DNA of 18,231 bases from DATBMY01 sp036554605 (GCA_036554605.1 DATBMY010000269.1:1-18231); one strand, 5' to 3'. Counted from the first letter of the stretch, positions 1 to 7,648 are shown. A program made the numbers and translations. The notes: generated by a model not told the origin, from the letters alone.

Positions 1-1351
1 GAAATACGCCGCTCGCGTCATCTTCGGAAGAGACGTTGAAATAGAATGTATTGGCGAGCGCCTCGGCTCCTTTGCTCGCCGGTCGCTCGCGAGCCGGCCC
101 TCGCGGCAGCGAATCTTTCGTCAGCTGAAGCAAGAGCCTGCCGCGAAAACGTCTCAGCCCGTTAACATTGCCGGCCACGCGCAGAAAGGTGCTTACCAGG
201 TGAGAGAACATGTCTGGTATGCCGCAATCTTCCACCGTCACGTGATAGCCGTCCATCTTTAGCCTGACCGCGCAGGTGTTTATGGGGCCGTCTTCGGGAT
301 GAACCGGGAGGCTTGTGTCGACGACGAACCCGCTGAAGTTCCCGTTGGTGGAAAAGCGCGTGCCGAGCTTATCGCTTAGCCTTAACCCGCCGCGGTCGCG
401 CGACCGAAGCAGAATCTCTGTCGTCCCGAGCGTGCCGCCCCCGAAAAAGACCTGAGGAGCGGAGACGCTCTTCCACCTGCCCCCGTCGCCGTAGTCTTCA
501 AAGCTCACTTCATATCCGCCCACGACCGCGGTCACGTACCGCACATTCGCAAGCGGCCAGAGCGTCGCTCCCCATCTCGGGTCGGCAAGCAGCCGCGTGT
601 AAAGCGTCCGGCTCAAAACGTGTGTCGCCCCGCGCGGGCATCCCAATATGCAGCGGCCCAGCCGCTCGCAAAACGAATGCGAGCGCGCCGCCTCGCTTTC
701 GGCCCCGCGCTCCGGGTCGTACTCTATAGTCGACAAATCGAGCGGGTGCCAGTCAGCGTCGATCCCGCGTTTTTCGGAGACACGCGAGGCGGCTTCTTTC
801 AAGACGCGGCTGCGCCCGAGGTATAGATACGATTCTTCTCCAAGCTCCGACGGGTCGCGGCCGGGCAGAGGCACCTTCGTGACGATGCGATTGAACCTCC
901 CTCGATAGTCCTGCATCCAGTCGCGCGCACGCTCTAATTCAGCCGGGCCGAGCTTGAGCCCAATCGCCTCCAACACCTCAGCGCGAGGCGTGGAGTTGAC
1001 GTTTGAATAGATGAGCGACCCGCCGCCGATCCCGCTCGCCGTGAGCACGTACGCCTGTTTGAATTTTGAGAAGTTATAAAGCCCTGCCTTGTTGCGGCGG
1101 CTCCTTATGCTTTTGTAAAAACTGGCGACCCCATCTTCACCGCCCGTGCGAAGAAAGCGCTGTACCGAATGGCTATTCTCTTTTATCCAGGCGTACAGGT
1201 CTCTTGTGTCCGGCATATGCTCGGGGTTGCCGGGGGGCATCCACCAGGTGCCCCGCTCGAGGACAACCACCCTCTTGCCTCGTTCGACCAGGCGGGTGGC
1301 GGCGATGGTTGCCCCAAAACCGGTCCCTATAACAATCGCGTCATATTTCAT
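1..1351 (-). CDS. GMC-type FAD oxidoreductase (cholesterol-oxidase-like), 3' end beyond window
   Basis: An open frame starts at ATG 1351 and stays open to base 1, giving 450 residues with the C-terminus missing. It begins MKYDAIVIGTGFGA, an N-terminal FAD-binding Rossmann motif (G9-x-G11-x-x-A14) followed by an acidic strand end at VVVLERG. SGIGGGSLIYSNV (106-118) matches the second FAD motif of the GMC/cholesterol oxidase family. A cysteine-rich block (C228, C234, C238 in CERLGRCILGCPRGA) resembles the conserved segment of actinobacterial ChoD-like enzymes. FFGGGTLGTTEILLRSR (302-318) followed by KLGTRFSTNGNF is also typical. There is no signal peptide, so it is probably cytoplasmic. The substrate (sterol, alcohol or other) cannot be read from this part; the catalytic His/Asn region lies off the window. 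The gene begins 32 bases after the phosphatase stop on the same strand, so cotranscription is likely. No good Shine-Dalgarno sequence precedes the ATG, but the start is fixed by the FAD motif directly behind it. Confidence 0.85.
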   Translation of the reverse strand, partial: MKYDAIVIGTGFGATIAATRLVERGKRVVVLERGTWWMPPGNPEHMPDTRDLYAWIKENSHSVQRFLRTGGEDGVASFYKSIRSRRNKAGLYNFSKFKQAYVLTASGIGGGSLIYSNVNSTPRAEVLEAIGLKLGPAELERARDWMQDYRGRFNRIVTKVPLPGRDPSELGEESYLYLGRSRVLKEAASRVSEKRGIDADWHPLDLSTIEYDPERGAESEAARSHSFCERLGRCILGCPRGATHVLSRTLYTRLLADPRWGATLWPLANVRYVTAVVGGYEVSFEDYGDGGRWKSVSAPQVFFGGGTLGTTEILLRSRDRGGLRLSDKLGTRFSTNGNFSGFVVDTSLPVHPEDGPINTCAVRLKMDGYHVTVEDCGIPDMFSHLVSTFLRVAGNVNGLRRFRGRLLLQLTKDSLPRGPARERPASKGAEALANTFYFNVSSEDDASGVF

Positions 1352-1383
1352 GATTCACTGTACTTGGATAGGCTGAAAGGTAT

Positions 1384-2100
1384 CTAGTTCGCGGCCCTGA
1401 ATCGTTTGAAGAGCCAGGATAAGGAAGACCTGGCTTTCTCGTTGGCCCGTTGCGCGGCCCTTGCGGCGGCTTCGATTCCCGGGCCTATCTTCGCCTTAAA
1501 TCCCGGCGGCCTGTTTTCGGCGCGGGCAAATCCATTTACCCCGCCTGCGGTGTTCGTAGCAGCCGAGTTACTTTTGAGGGAATGATCGAAGACGTAGTCT
1601 CTCATGCCGAACATTATCCAGCTCATGCCAAATCGTTCGGCCTCGGCAATGGCGTCGCGGGCGCTCCAGCCGTCATGCTCTATGCGGTACAGGGCGACGA
1701 CTGTCCCGGTCCGGTCCGAGCCCCGCTTACAATGAATGAGGACCGGCCAGTTCTCCGGGGCGTTTATTATCGCAAAGACCCGCTCGATCTCTTCATTGGA
1801 GGGACGTCCAAGTCCCCGCATGGGAATATTGAAATAAGCCAGGCCCGCCCGGCGAGCTTCGGCCTCCGCGGCTTTTGTGCTCTGGTTTGCGCCGCGAAGG
1901 TTAATGATGGTCTTTATGCCCATCTCGGCGAGCTTCTTGATATCGCCCGCGCGCGGCTGTCCCGCGCGATATAGATGGTCGTTGACCTTATGGAGGTTAT
2001 GAATCTTTGGATCGGACGGCTCGCTCTGCGCCGTACAGACGGGAGCGGCGAAGAGCGGGATCAGGATTGCGACAGAAAAAACCCTTATGAAACTCTTCAA
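1384..2100 (-). CDS. Secreted dual-specificity/tyrosine-type phosphatase
   Basis: The protein has 238 residues. The start is TTG at 2100, supported by an AGGGG ribosome site 9 bases upstream and by the signal peptide that follows directly (K2, R6, hydrophobic 7-20, likely cleavage near CTAQS). The mature part opens with NDHLYRAGQP, typical of small bacterial DSP-like phosphatases. It carries the phosphocysteine signature HCKRGSDRTG, with nucleophile C124, phosphate-binding R130 and a Thr after the loop. The expected reaction is hydrolysis of a phosphate monoester (phosphotyrosine, phosphoinositide or similar) in the periplasm or outside. Residues about 176-238 form an Ala/Arg/Lys-rich tail, probably helical, beyond the catalytic domain; I do not recognise it. 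A candidate promoter lies at 2179-2208. The GMC oxidoreductase follows on the same strand. The substrate is unknown. Confidence 0.85.
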   Translation of the reverse strand: MKSFIRVFSVAILIPLFAAPVCTAQSEPSDPKIHNLHKVNDHLYRAGQPRAGDIKKLAEMGIKTIINLRGANQSTKAAEAEARRAGLAYFNIPMRGLGRPSNEEIERVFAIINAPENWPVLIHCKRGSDRTGTVVALYRIEHDGWSARDAIAEAERFGMSWIMFGMRDYVFDHSLKSNSAATNTAGGVNGFARAENRPPGFKAKIGPGIEAAARAAQRANEKARSSLSWLFKRFRAAN

Positions 2101-2178
2101 GCGTATAGACCCCTGGCGAGCAGTTTTGTTCGTCCACGTGCTTCACGACTAAAATAAATCTGGCGTTGAAGGGTCTAT

Positions 2179-2208
2179 ATAATACACCGGCCGCGCAGGA
2201 TACACCAA
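2179..2208 (-). promoter_or_regulatory. Candidate sigma70-like promoter for the phosphatase/oxidoreductase pair
   Basis: Read on the minus strand, TTGGTG (2208-2203) is followed after 18 bases by TATTAT (2184-2179). This would start a transcript near 2172 and leave a leader of about 70 bases before the TTG start at 2100. It lies between the zinc-peptidase stop and the phosphatase start. The call rests on box similarity only. Confidence 0.4.
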
Positions 2209-2217
2209 GGTGATGAA

Positions 2218-2245
2218 GTAGAGGCAGGAAAAACCTGCCTCTTAC
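2218..2245. repeat. Palindrome overlapping the stop codon of the zinc peptidase gene
   Basis: GAGGCAGG (2221-2228) and CCTGCCTC (2234-2241) pair perfectly around an AAAAA loop. A2220-T2242 extends the stem, and GTA/TAC pair beyond that if one T is bulged. On the minus strand the TAA stop of the peptidase gene (2244-2242) is part of the structure. No T-run follows on either strand, so this is not a textbook intrinsic terminator. It could be a REP-like palindrome that stabilises or bounds the peptidase mRNA. Confidence 0.7.
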
Positions 2246-3096
2246 AATTGACTGTATGGCAATCTGAACAGGTCCATCATCTTCGAAACATCGCCCGTCT
2301 CGAATCCGAGTCGGAACCACCGCTCGCGCTGCTGGCTCGACCCGTGCGTGAACGAATCGGGCACGACATAGCCTTGAGACTGTTTTTGCAGCCTGTCATC
2401 GCCTACCGCGCCGGCGGCTCCCAGAGCCTCTTGTATGTCGCCGGGCTCTAATATGTTCTTGGTCTTCTGAGCGTGATGCGCCCAGACGCCAGCCAGGAAG
2501 TCTGCCTGTAGCTCCGCGCGAACCGACAGCTGATTGTATTCGGTCTTGCTCACGCGGCCATTAGCGGAATGGACCTTATCGAGAATGCCAAGCTGATTCT
2601 GAACGTGATGCCCTATCTCGTGGGCGACCACGTAAGCTTCGGCGAAATCGCCCGCCGCGCGGAAGCGCGTAGCCAGCTCGTTGAAGAAGGTCAGATCAAT
2701 ATAGACCTTCTGATCGGCCGGGCAATAAAACGGCCCCGTAGCCGCCGTCGCGAATCCGCAACCCGAACGGTCGGTCCCGGAAAACAGGACCAGCGCCGGC
2801 TCGCGATATTCCCTCTGAAGCTGAGTGCGGAACAGGTTGTTCCAGACGTCCTCCGTATCCGCGAGCACGACCTTTATAAAGCGCACTTGCTCATCTTCGG
2901 CCGGGTCGCCCCCGGGTCGCGACGCGGGCGTCGGGCTCCCATCTTGCGGTATGGGCAACTGCACATCGCCGCCGCTCAATAACGAGAGCACCAGCGCGAT
3001 GATACCGATTAACCCGCCTCCGGCAATCAGACCGCCTCTGCCCATCCCTCTCCTGTCCTCAACATTTCCGCTTTCGCGGCGACCAATCCATCGCAT
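2242..3096 (-). CDS. ypfJ: Membrane-anchored neutral zinc metallopeptidase, YpfJ family
   Basis: The protein has 284 residues, the usual length for the YpfJ/KPN_02809 putative neutral zinc metallopeptidase family. It starts MRWIGRRESGNVEDRRG, the typical charged N-terminus. A Gly-rich membrane segment follows (about 21-41), then a Pro/Gly/Asp linker (43-70) and the peptidase domain. The zinc site is H159-E160-I-G-H163 in VVAHEIGHHVQNQLG; ELQADFLAGVWAHH (195-208) probably gives the downstream ligand region. C113 and C125 could form a disulphide. With one N-terminal anchor and no cleavable signal, the catalytic part should face the periplasm. GAGG lies 7 bases before ATG 3096 and supports that start. 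The gene is divergent from rsmI. The family substrate is not established. The stop codon lies in a palindrome. Confidence 0.93.
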   Translation of the reverse strand: MRWIGRRESGNVEDRRGMGRGGLIAGGGLIGIIALVLSLLSGGDVQLPIPQDGSPTPASRPGGDPAEDEQVRFIKVVLADTEDVWNNLFRTQLQREYREPALVLFSGTDRSGCGFATAATGPFYCPADQKVYIDLTFFNELATRFRAAGDFAEAYVVAHEIGHHVQNQLGILDKVHSANGRVSKTEYNQLSVRAELQADFLAGVWAHHAQKTKNILEPGDIQEALGAAGAVGDDRLQKQSQGYVVPDSFTHGSSQQRERWFRLGFETGDVSKMMDLFRLPYSQL

Positions 3097-3305
3097 ACCG
3101 CACCTCTATGAGAAGTTTTTTCAACTCGCCGGGCTCAGACCATACAGGTCAAACCCCAAACCAGTATCGATTCGATGCAAAAAGCACGACAAAGAGCATT
3201 ATTCGCAAAAAGCGAACCAAAGAGCAAACCGATCAAAAAAAATCTTGAGCCGGGCAAGAAGATATGGCTACCCGGGAAAACCGGACAGGACTTATTATTT
3301 CAGAC

Positions 3306-4163
3306 ATGCCCGGCAAACTCTATATAGTCGCCACTCCAATTGGAAACCTCGAAGATATAACGCTGAGGGCGATTCGCATATTGAAAGAGGTCGACCTGAT
3401 AGCATGCGAAGACACCAGGCAGACCAGAAAACTGCTCGCGCATTATGATATATCGAAGCCGACCATAAGCTACCACGAACACAACGAACGAGAGCGAGCG
3501 CCGGAGCTTATCTCGCGTATGGAATCTAATCATAACGTCGCGCTGGTGTCGGACGCCGGAACGCCCATGGTCTCCGATCCCGGTTTCCACGTGGTAAAGA
3601 TGGCGATAGAGCGCGGCATACCGGTCGTCGCGGTGCCGGGCGCGTCGGCGCTCATCGCCGCGCTCTCGGCGTCGGGGCTGCCGGCGGATCAATTCCTGTT
3701 CGCCGGTTTTCTTCCGCCGAAGAGGATGCGGAGACGCGCTCGCCTTGCCGCGCTCAAGTCATTAGAGGCAACGCTCGTCTTTTATGAATCGCCGCGCAGA
3801 ATTCGCGAGACGCTAAGCGACGCGCTCGACGAGCTCGGAGACAGGCCCGCGGTCATCGCGCGCGAGATAACAAAGCTGCACGAAGAGTTCATACGAGGGA
3901 TGCTTTCCGCGATAGAGTTGCCCGCAAGCAGCGAGCGCGGCGAATTCGTTTTGATGATCGGGCCCGCGTCCCGAAGCCGCCCCGAGCGCAAGCCCGGCCA
4001 GCCCGCGCATTCGATCAATGATGAGATACAGAGAATTATGCGCGACGAGGGCATCGCCCAGAAAGAGGCCCTCAAGCGCGTGGCGCGCGAGCGCCGTATA
4101 AGCAAAAGCGAGGCTTATCGTGCTATGCTTGCTGAAAAGGAGAAAGAAAGATCGGAGCAGTAA
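3306..4163 (+). CDS. rsmI: 16S rRNA (cytidine(1402)-2'-O)-methyltransferase RsmI
   Basis: RsmI transfers a methyl group from SAM to the 2'-OH of C1402 in the decoding centre of 16S rRNA. From ATG 3306 it has 285 residues and opens MPGKLYIVATPIGNLEDIT, the family signature. Further motifs are ACEDTRQTRKLL (33-44), LVSDAGTPMVSDPG (80-93), the tetrapyrrole-methylase-fold VPGASALIAALSASGLP (110-126) and FYESPRRI (159-166). A basic C-terminal helical extension (about 225-285) is present in many homologues. An in-frame ATG at 3264 would add 14 residues (MATRENRTGLIISD), but the conserved core begins right at 3306, so I prefer 3306. Neither start has a strong ribosome site. A TATTAT box at 3293-3298, 7 bases before 3306, would fit a leaderless start. 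The next gene begins 2 bases after the stop. Confidence 0.95.
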   Translation: MPGKLYIVATPIGNLEDITLRAIRILKEVDLIACEDTRQTRKLLAHYDISKPTISYHEHNERERAPELISRMESNHNVALVSDAGTPMVSDPGFHVVKMAIERGIPVVAVPGASALIAALSASGLPADQFLFAGFLPPKRMRRRARLAALKSLEATLVFYESPRRIRETLSDALDELGDRPAVIAREITKLHEEFIRGMLSAIELPASSERGEFVLMIGPASRSRPERKPGQPAHSINDEIQRIMRDEGIAQKEALKRVARERRISKSEAYRAMLAEKEKERSEQ

Positions 4164-4165
4164 TA

Positions 4166-5098
4166 ATGGCAGTAAGAAATGGCCTGGTTGTGATCATCAC
4201 TATTTTTATAGCCTGCGCGGCGGGGCTCGGGCAAAGCGGCTCGGGCGGGGCTCGGACCAATTACCGCGAGTATGCCGTTAACCTGACATTTGCCGTCTAT
4301 CAATACGAAGCGGGGCGCTCGCCCGCGATGGAAGAGGTGACGCGGCTCGGCTCGACCTTTTCATCGGCCGACGAAGAGACCGCCTACTTGAAAGAGAAGC
4401 ACAAGCTGCAGGAAGTAGCGGTGCGCCACGTGCGGTCGGTGGGGCTTCGCGGCGGCGAGACTTTCAACGACGCCGTGCTGCTCGGCCCCGAATACATGCT
4501 CTTCACGATGACGCCGCGAGAGATCGTGCGCGGGGTTATGAAGCTCGATTTCAGGGCGCGTTATGCAAACCAGCCGATGGTGGAGGCGAAAAGCGTCGAA
4601 TTAGAAAACTACGAAACGGTGCTGCTGCGCGGGGGGCGCGGGATGTTCGGCGTCAAGTACTACGTCGGCGCGGGAGGCCGTCAGGAGAGCGTGCCCGCCG
4701 AGCGAACCTTGCTTATATCGATCACGCCGGAGATTGTCCCGGTGGGGAATCTGCGCAACCGCCCCGAACAGCTCTCGCACCCGCTCGATGAGCACGGCGG
4801 CGCGCTGCGGCTAACGGAGAGCGACCGGTTTACCCCGCCCGTCGCCGTTGATCGAGTGACGCCGAAGTTCGAAAGCATGCGCGGCGTGAAGGGCTCGGTG
4901 CTCGTCGCCGGCATCGTCACGCCTGAAGGTAAGATAATAAACGTAAGGGTGCTGCGCTCGATTGACCCGATCATTGACGAGCGCGCGGTCGCCGCGTTTC
5001 GTCAATACCGCTTCACGCCGGCGCTCTTGAATGGCAAGCCCGTGCACGCCACTTACCGCGAAGAGATAAGCTTTGCCCCGCCCGCGCCTATCAGGTAG
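4166..5098 (+). CDS. Secreted TonB C-terminal-domain protein (TonB family)
   Basis: The protein has 310 residues. ATG 4166 lies 2 bases after the rsmI stop and is preceded by GGAG at spacing 8, so translation is probably coupled. The N-terminus (5-20) is a hydrophobic signal sequence. C17 follows F-I-A, an imperfect lipobox, so a lipoprotein is possible but not secure. Residues about 30-195 are beta-rich and not recognised; TLLISITPEIVP (181-192) resembles the terminal strand of secretin-like domains. Residues about 223-305 form a TonB_C-like domain: PPVAVDRVTPKF, GSVLVAGIVTPEGKI, VLRSIDPIIDERAVAAFRQYRFTPALLNGKPV. There is no Pro-rich spacer, and no exbB or exbD is nearby, so it is unlikely to be the energising TonB of a transport system. 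Stand-alone secreted TonB_C proteins are common in Acidobacteriota. Its function is unknown. A hairpin terminator follows directly. Confidence 0.75.
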   Translation: MAVRNGLVVIITIFIACAAGLGQSGSGGARTNYREYAVNLTFAVYQYEAGRSPAMEEVTRLGSTFSSADEETAYLKEKHKLQEVAVRHVRSVGLRGGETFNDAVLLGPEYMLFTMTPREIVRGVMKLDFRARYANQPMVEAKSVELENYETVLLRGGRGMFGVKYYVGAGGRQESVPAERTLLISITPEIVPVGNLRNRPEQLSHPLDEHGGALRLTESDRFTPPVAVDRVTPKFESMRGVKGSVLVAGIVTPEGKIINVRVLRSIDPIIDERAVAAFRQYRFTPALLNGKPVHATYREEISFAPPAPIR

Positions 5099-5105
5099 CG
5101 CGAAA

Positions 5106-5169
5106 AGGAAGTCCGAAGTCGAAGACGCGCAGTAATCCCTCACTGCGGACCTTGGACTTCGGGCTTTTT
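5106..5169. terminator. Heptamer-built hairpin terminator between convergent genes
   Basis: AGTCCGAAGTC (5110-5120) pairs with GACTTCGGGCT (5155-5165), giving an 11-bp stem with one G-T pair followed by TTTTT (5165-5169). This is a good intrinsic terminator for the plus-strand TonB-like gene. On the minus strand the same stem is followed by TTCCTTTT, so it may also stop subtilase transcripts. Inside is a second stem, CGCAGT (5128-5133) with ACTGCG (5142-5147). The right arm reads as 7-base units (ACTGCGG, ACCTTGG, ACTTCGG, GCTTTTT from 5142), related to the repeat at 16461-16577. The subtilase TAA stop (5170-5168) overlaps the T-run. Confidence 0.75.
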
Positions 5170-7447
5170 ATACCTTCTTCTGGTACTTCACCCAGTAGGG
5201 CAGGCGAAGAGTCTGGCCGAGCGAGTCGGTGACGAGAAGGTATCCCGTGTGATGACGGCGCTCGCCTTTCTTTACCACTGTGATCGTCACGGTGACGGTA
5301 GCCGTCTGGCCCTCGGCAAGCGTCACGGTGTTTACCGACGGCGCTATGGTAACGCGCTCGTCAGGCTGAATTGTCTCGATGCTTATGTTGAAAGTATTCG
5401 TGCCTTCAAGGGTGCTTGTGATCTTGAGTTCAATGCTGCGCGCGACCGTCTTTTTCTTAAACTTGGTGATGCCGAAGCTAAGGCTCGCCGGCTCGAAGAG
5501 CGCGCTGATGCTGCCCGCCCTTTGAAGATCGACGCGGCCCGCGCCCGTCGCCAGCACCCCCGTGCGATTAGTCTTTTCGATATCGTTAAACACGTCGGCG
5601 CTGGCCGAGTTCATCAGCGCAGATTTAATCTGCGCGGGCGTCCAGCCCGGGTGAAGCTGTTTGAGCAATGCGGCCGCGCCCGCCACGTGCGGAGTCGCCT
5701 GGCTCGTGCCGTTTATGGCTATGAAGCCGCTCGGGTCCCGTACCTCGCGTTCGGCGCCGGGCGGCGTTGTGCGCACCGCTCCCGAATAGATAGTCACGCC
5801 CGGCGCGGCAACGTCGGGCTTGAGAGCGCCGAGCGAGGAAGGGCCGCGCGAGCTGAAGTCGGCCATCACGTCGGCGATGGCGCTGCCCGAACCGAAGGGC
5901 GCTATGCTTATTGTCGCCCCCGGATTTGATGCGAGGAAATCGCGCAAGGCGAGCCCTTTGCTCCGGCCGATGAAGACCGAAGGTATCTGCGTGTCGGGCA
6001 CCGCCATTTGAAATTCGAAATCCCCGCCGGGCGCTGACCCCGCCGCCGCGGGCTCATCTTTATCTCTATTGAATACTATTACCGCCACCGCACCCGCATC
6101 GTCGGCATTGTTTACTTTCACGTCGAAATTACAGACTCCTCTTTCTATAAGCGCGATCTTTCCGTTAAGCGACCCGGCCGGCAGCGGACTGCAACCCCGG
6201 CCCTGCGGATCGGCGTAAACATAGGGCACCGATTCCAGATTATTGAGGGCAACCTCGTTGCTGTTTATCGAGCCGATGCGAGCAAGCTCGGAGGAGACCG
6301 GAGCCGGTTCGGTGACGCTTATGACCGGGCCCACGGTATGGCCGTTGGTCACGGCGGCCACGGTGATCGCCGAAGGCGCGATGCCGGGCGACGCGATAGT
6401 CGCCTCGTCTTCAAAGCCGCCCGCTCCGGAATTACCCGCCGCGATGACCGCGACGACCCCCGAGGCGACCGCGGCCTCAATTGTCCGGTCGAGCAAGCCG
6501 AGCGTGCTCTGCGCGCCGCCGCCAAGGCTGAGGTTTATAACGTCCATGCCATCATCGACCGCGGCCTCGACCGCGTCGGCGATGAAGTCGTTGCGGCCCG
6601 AGCCGGTCTCATCGAGCACGCGATAGTTGCCAAGATAAGCGCGCGGCGCGACCCCGGATATGGCGCCGAGCGGAGTTTCGGTGCCGAGATTGCCGGCCGC
6701 TATGCCGGCGACGTTCGTCCCGTGACCATTCTCGTCCCGAGCCGACGAACTGCTGGCAATAAACGACCGGGCGACTATGACCTTACGGTTTGTGAACTGC
6801 TCGTTGTTGGCGTTGAACTTCGGATAGCCCTCGGGAAAGCTATAGCCCTGGCCTGAAAAGAGCGGGTTGATGATGTCGATGCCGGTATCGAGGATGGCGA
6901 TCTTCATGCCTTCGCCCGCGACGCTCGACCCGCCAATTCGCTCCCACAAGGCGGGCGCGCCGATGAGCGCCACGCTTGTGTCGGTAAGAGCTTTATAAGG
7001 GCGCACGAGCTCTACCTGCTTGACGCCCGGCAGCGCGGCGATGGCTGCCAGGTCGCCGGCGTCCACTTCGATGGAGACGGCGTTGGCGAGCTTGCGAAGC
7101 TCGGCGTTGACTCGCATAACGGGCGCGAGGAGCCGCGCCCGCGTCTTAAAACTCTGCTGCTCTTGCTCGATCTGGGCTTCATAAGAGATGGCTCTCGGCG
7201 ATTTGAAATCGATCTTCCGCCCGCCGCGCGGCCCGGGCCATGTGGCCCGCTCTCTTTCGACAACAGGCTCGCCCGCAAGCTCGACTATCACGCTTACGCG
7301 GCCGCCCTCTTCAATGACGGGTCGCGCCTGGGCCGGTCCATCGCTTATGGTTATGTGCGCGCTTGCGTCGTGAATCAATCCGGTAGAAGCCTGCATGGCG
7401 AGCGCCAGGCTCATGAGCAGAGAGAGTAGAGAAGCGTTCCTCTTCAT
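5168..7447 (-). CDS. Secreted subtilisin-like serine peptidase (S8) with PA insert
   Basis: The protein has 759 residues, started at ATG 7447 with GAGGAA upstream. It has a signal peptide (1-30, cleavage near ASA). An inhibitor-like propeptide region (about 48-150) ends with the I9-type pattern AIAALPGVKQVELVRPY. The S8 catalytic domain carries D187 (ILDTGID), H242 (NGHGTNVAG), oxyanion N339 (AAGNSG) and nucleophile S582 (NGTSQATPHVAGAAA). Between N339 and S582 lies a PA domain (about 380-515, with GSLNGKIALIERGVCNF and VPDTQIPSVFIG), as in many large subtilases. PA domains often shape substrate access. The C-terminus (about 650-759) is a beta-sandwich-like domain starting FEPASLSFG. All catalytic residues are present, so it should be an active exported protease. 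It converges on the TonB-like gene and is separated from the upstream dehydrogenase gene by 200 bases; there is no evidence of an operon. Confidence 0.95.
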   Translation of the reverse strand: MKRNASLLSLLMSLALAMQASTGLIHDASAHITISDGPAQARPVIEEGGRVSVIVELAGEPVVERERATWPGPRGGRKIDFKSPRAISYEAQIEQEQQSFKTRARLLAPVMRVNAELRKLANAVSIEVDAGDLAAIAALPGVKQVELVRPYKALTDTSVALIGAPALWERIGGSSVAGEGMKIAILDTGIDIINPLFSGQGYSFPEGYPKFNANNEQFTNRKVIVARSFIASSSSARDENGHGTNVAGIAAGNLGTETPLGAISGVAPRAYLGNYRVLDETGSGRNDFIADAVEAAVDDGMDVINLSLGGGAQSTLGLLDRTIEAAVASGVVAVIAAGNSGAGGFEDEATIASPGIAPSAITVAAVTNGHTVGPVISVTEPAPVSSELARIGSINSNEVALNNLESVPYVYADPQGRGCSPLPAGSLNGKIALIERGVCNFDVKVNNADDAGAVAVIVFNRDKDEPAAAGSAPGGDFEFQMAVPDTQIPSVFIGRSKGLALRDFLASNPGATISIAPFGSGSAIADVMADFSSRGPSSLGALKPDVAAPGVTIYSGAVRTTPPGAEREVRDPSGFIAINGTSQATPHVAGAAALLKQLHPGWTPAQIKSALMNSASADVFNDIEKTNRTGVLATGAGRVDLQRAGSISALFEPASLSFGITKFKKKTVARSIELKITSTLEGTNTFNISIETIQPDERVTIAPSVNTVTLAEGQTATVTVTITVVKKGERRHHTGYLLVTDSLGQTLRLPYWVKYQKKV

Positions 7448-7557
7448 ATGGACAATCTTCCTCGGTGTTTTATCGCGAAATCGCTCTTTGATTGGTATGC
7501 TTTGGCCGCGCCTCGAACTCGGCAGGGCAGCTACAGATTAGCACACTTCCGCGCCCG

Positions 7558-7604
7558 CTGTCTCGACTCGCAAAAGAATCATAACAAAGCGATAAGCGAG
7601 ACAG
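7558..7604. repeat. Inverted repeat in the 200-base gap upstream of the subtilase gene
   Basis: CTGTCTCG (7558-7565) and CGAGACAG (7597-7604) are perfect inverted copies separated by 31 bases, with partial further pairing of flanking GC-rich sequence. The gap (7448-7648) holds no gene and should contain the subtilase promoter, but I could not choose a convincing -35/-10 pair. This could be a regulator site, a weak terminator for the dehydrogenase transcript, or chance. Confidence 0.35.
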
Positions 7605-7648
7605 GCGCGCAAGGAATTAGACTCGCGGGGTGGCGGGCGGGTCTGTTT

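Noticed and set aside
2218..2245. Standard intrinsic terminator
   Set aside because: The stem is good, but neither strand has a T-run after it; reported as a palindromic repeat instead.
4166..5098. A complete TonB-ExbB-ExbD transport energiser
   Set aside because: No exbB or exbD and no TonB-dependent receptor in the window, and the protein lacks the Pro-rich spacer.
5249..7429. Several plus-strand frames opposite the subtilase gene
   Set aside because: The minus-strand protein has the full catalytic triad and all domains in order. The opposite frames are low-complexity shadows.
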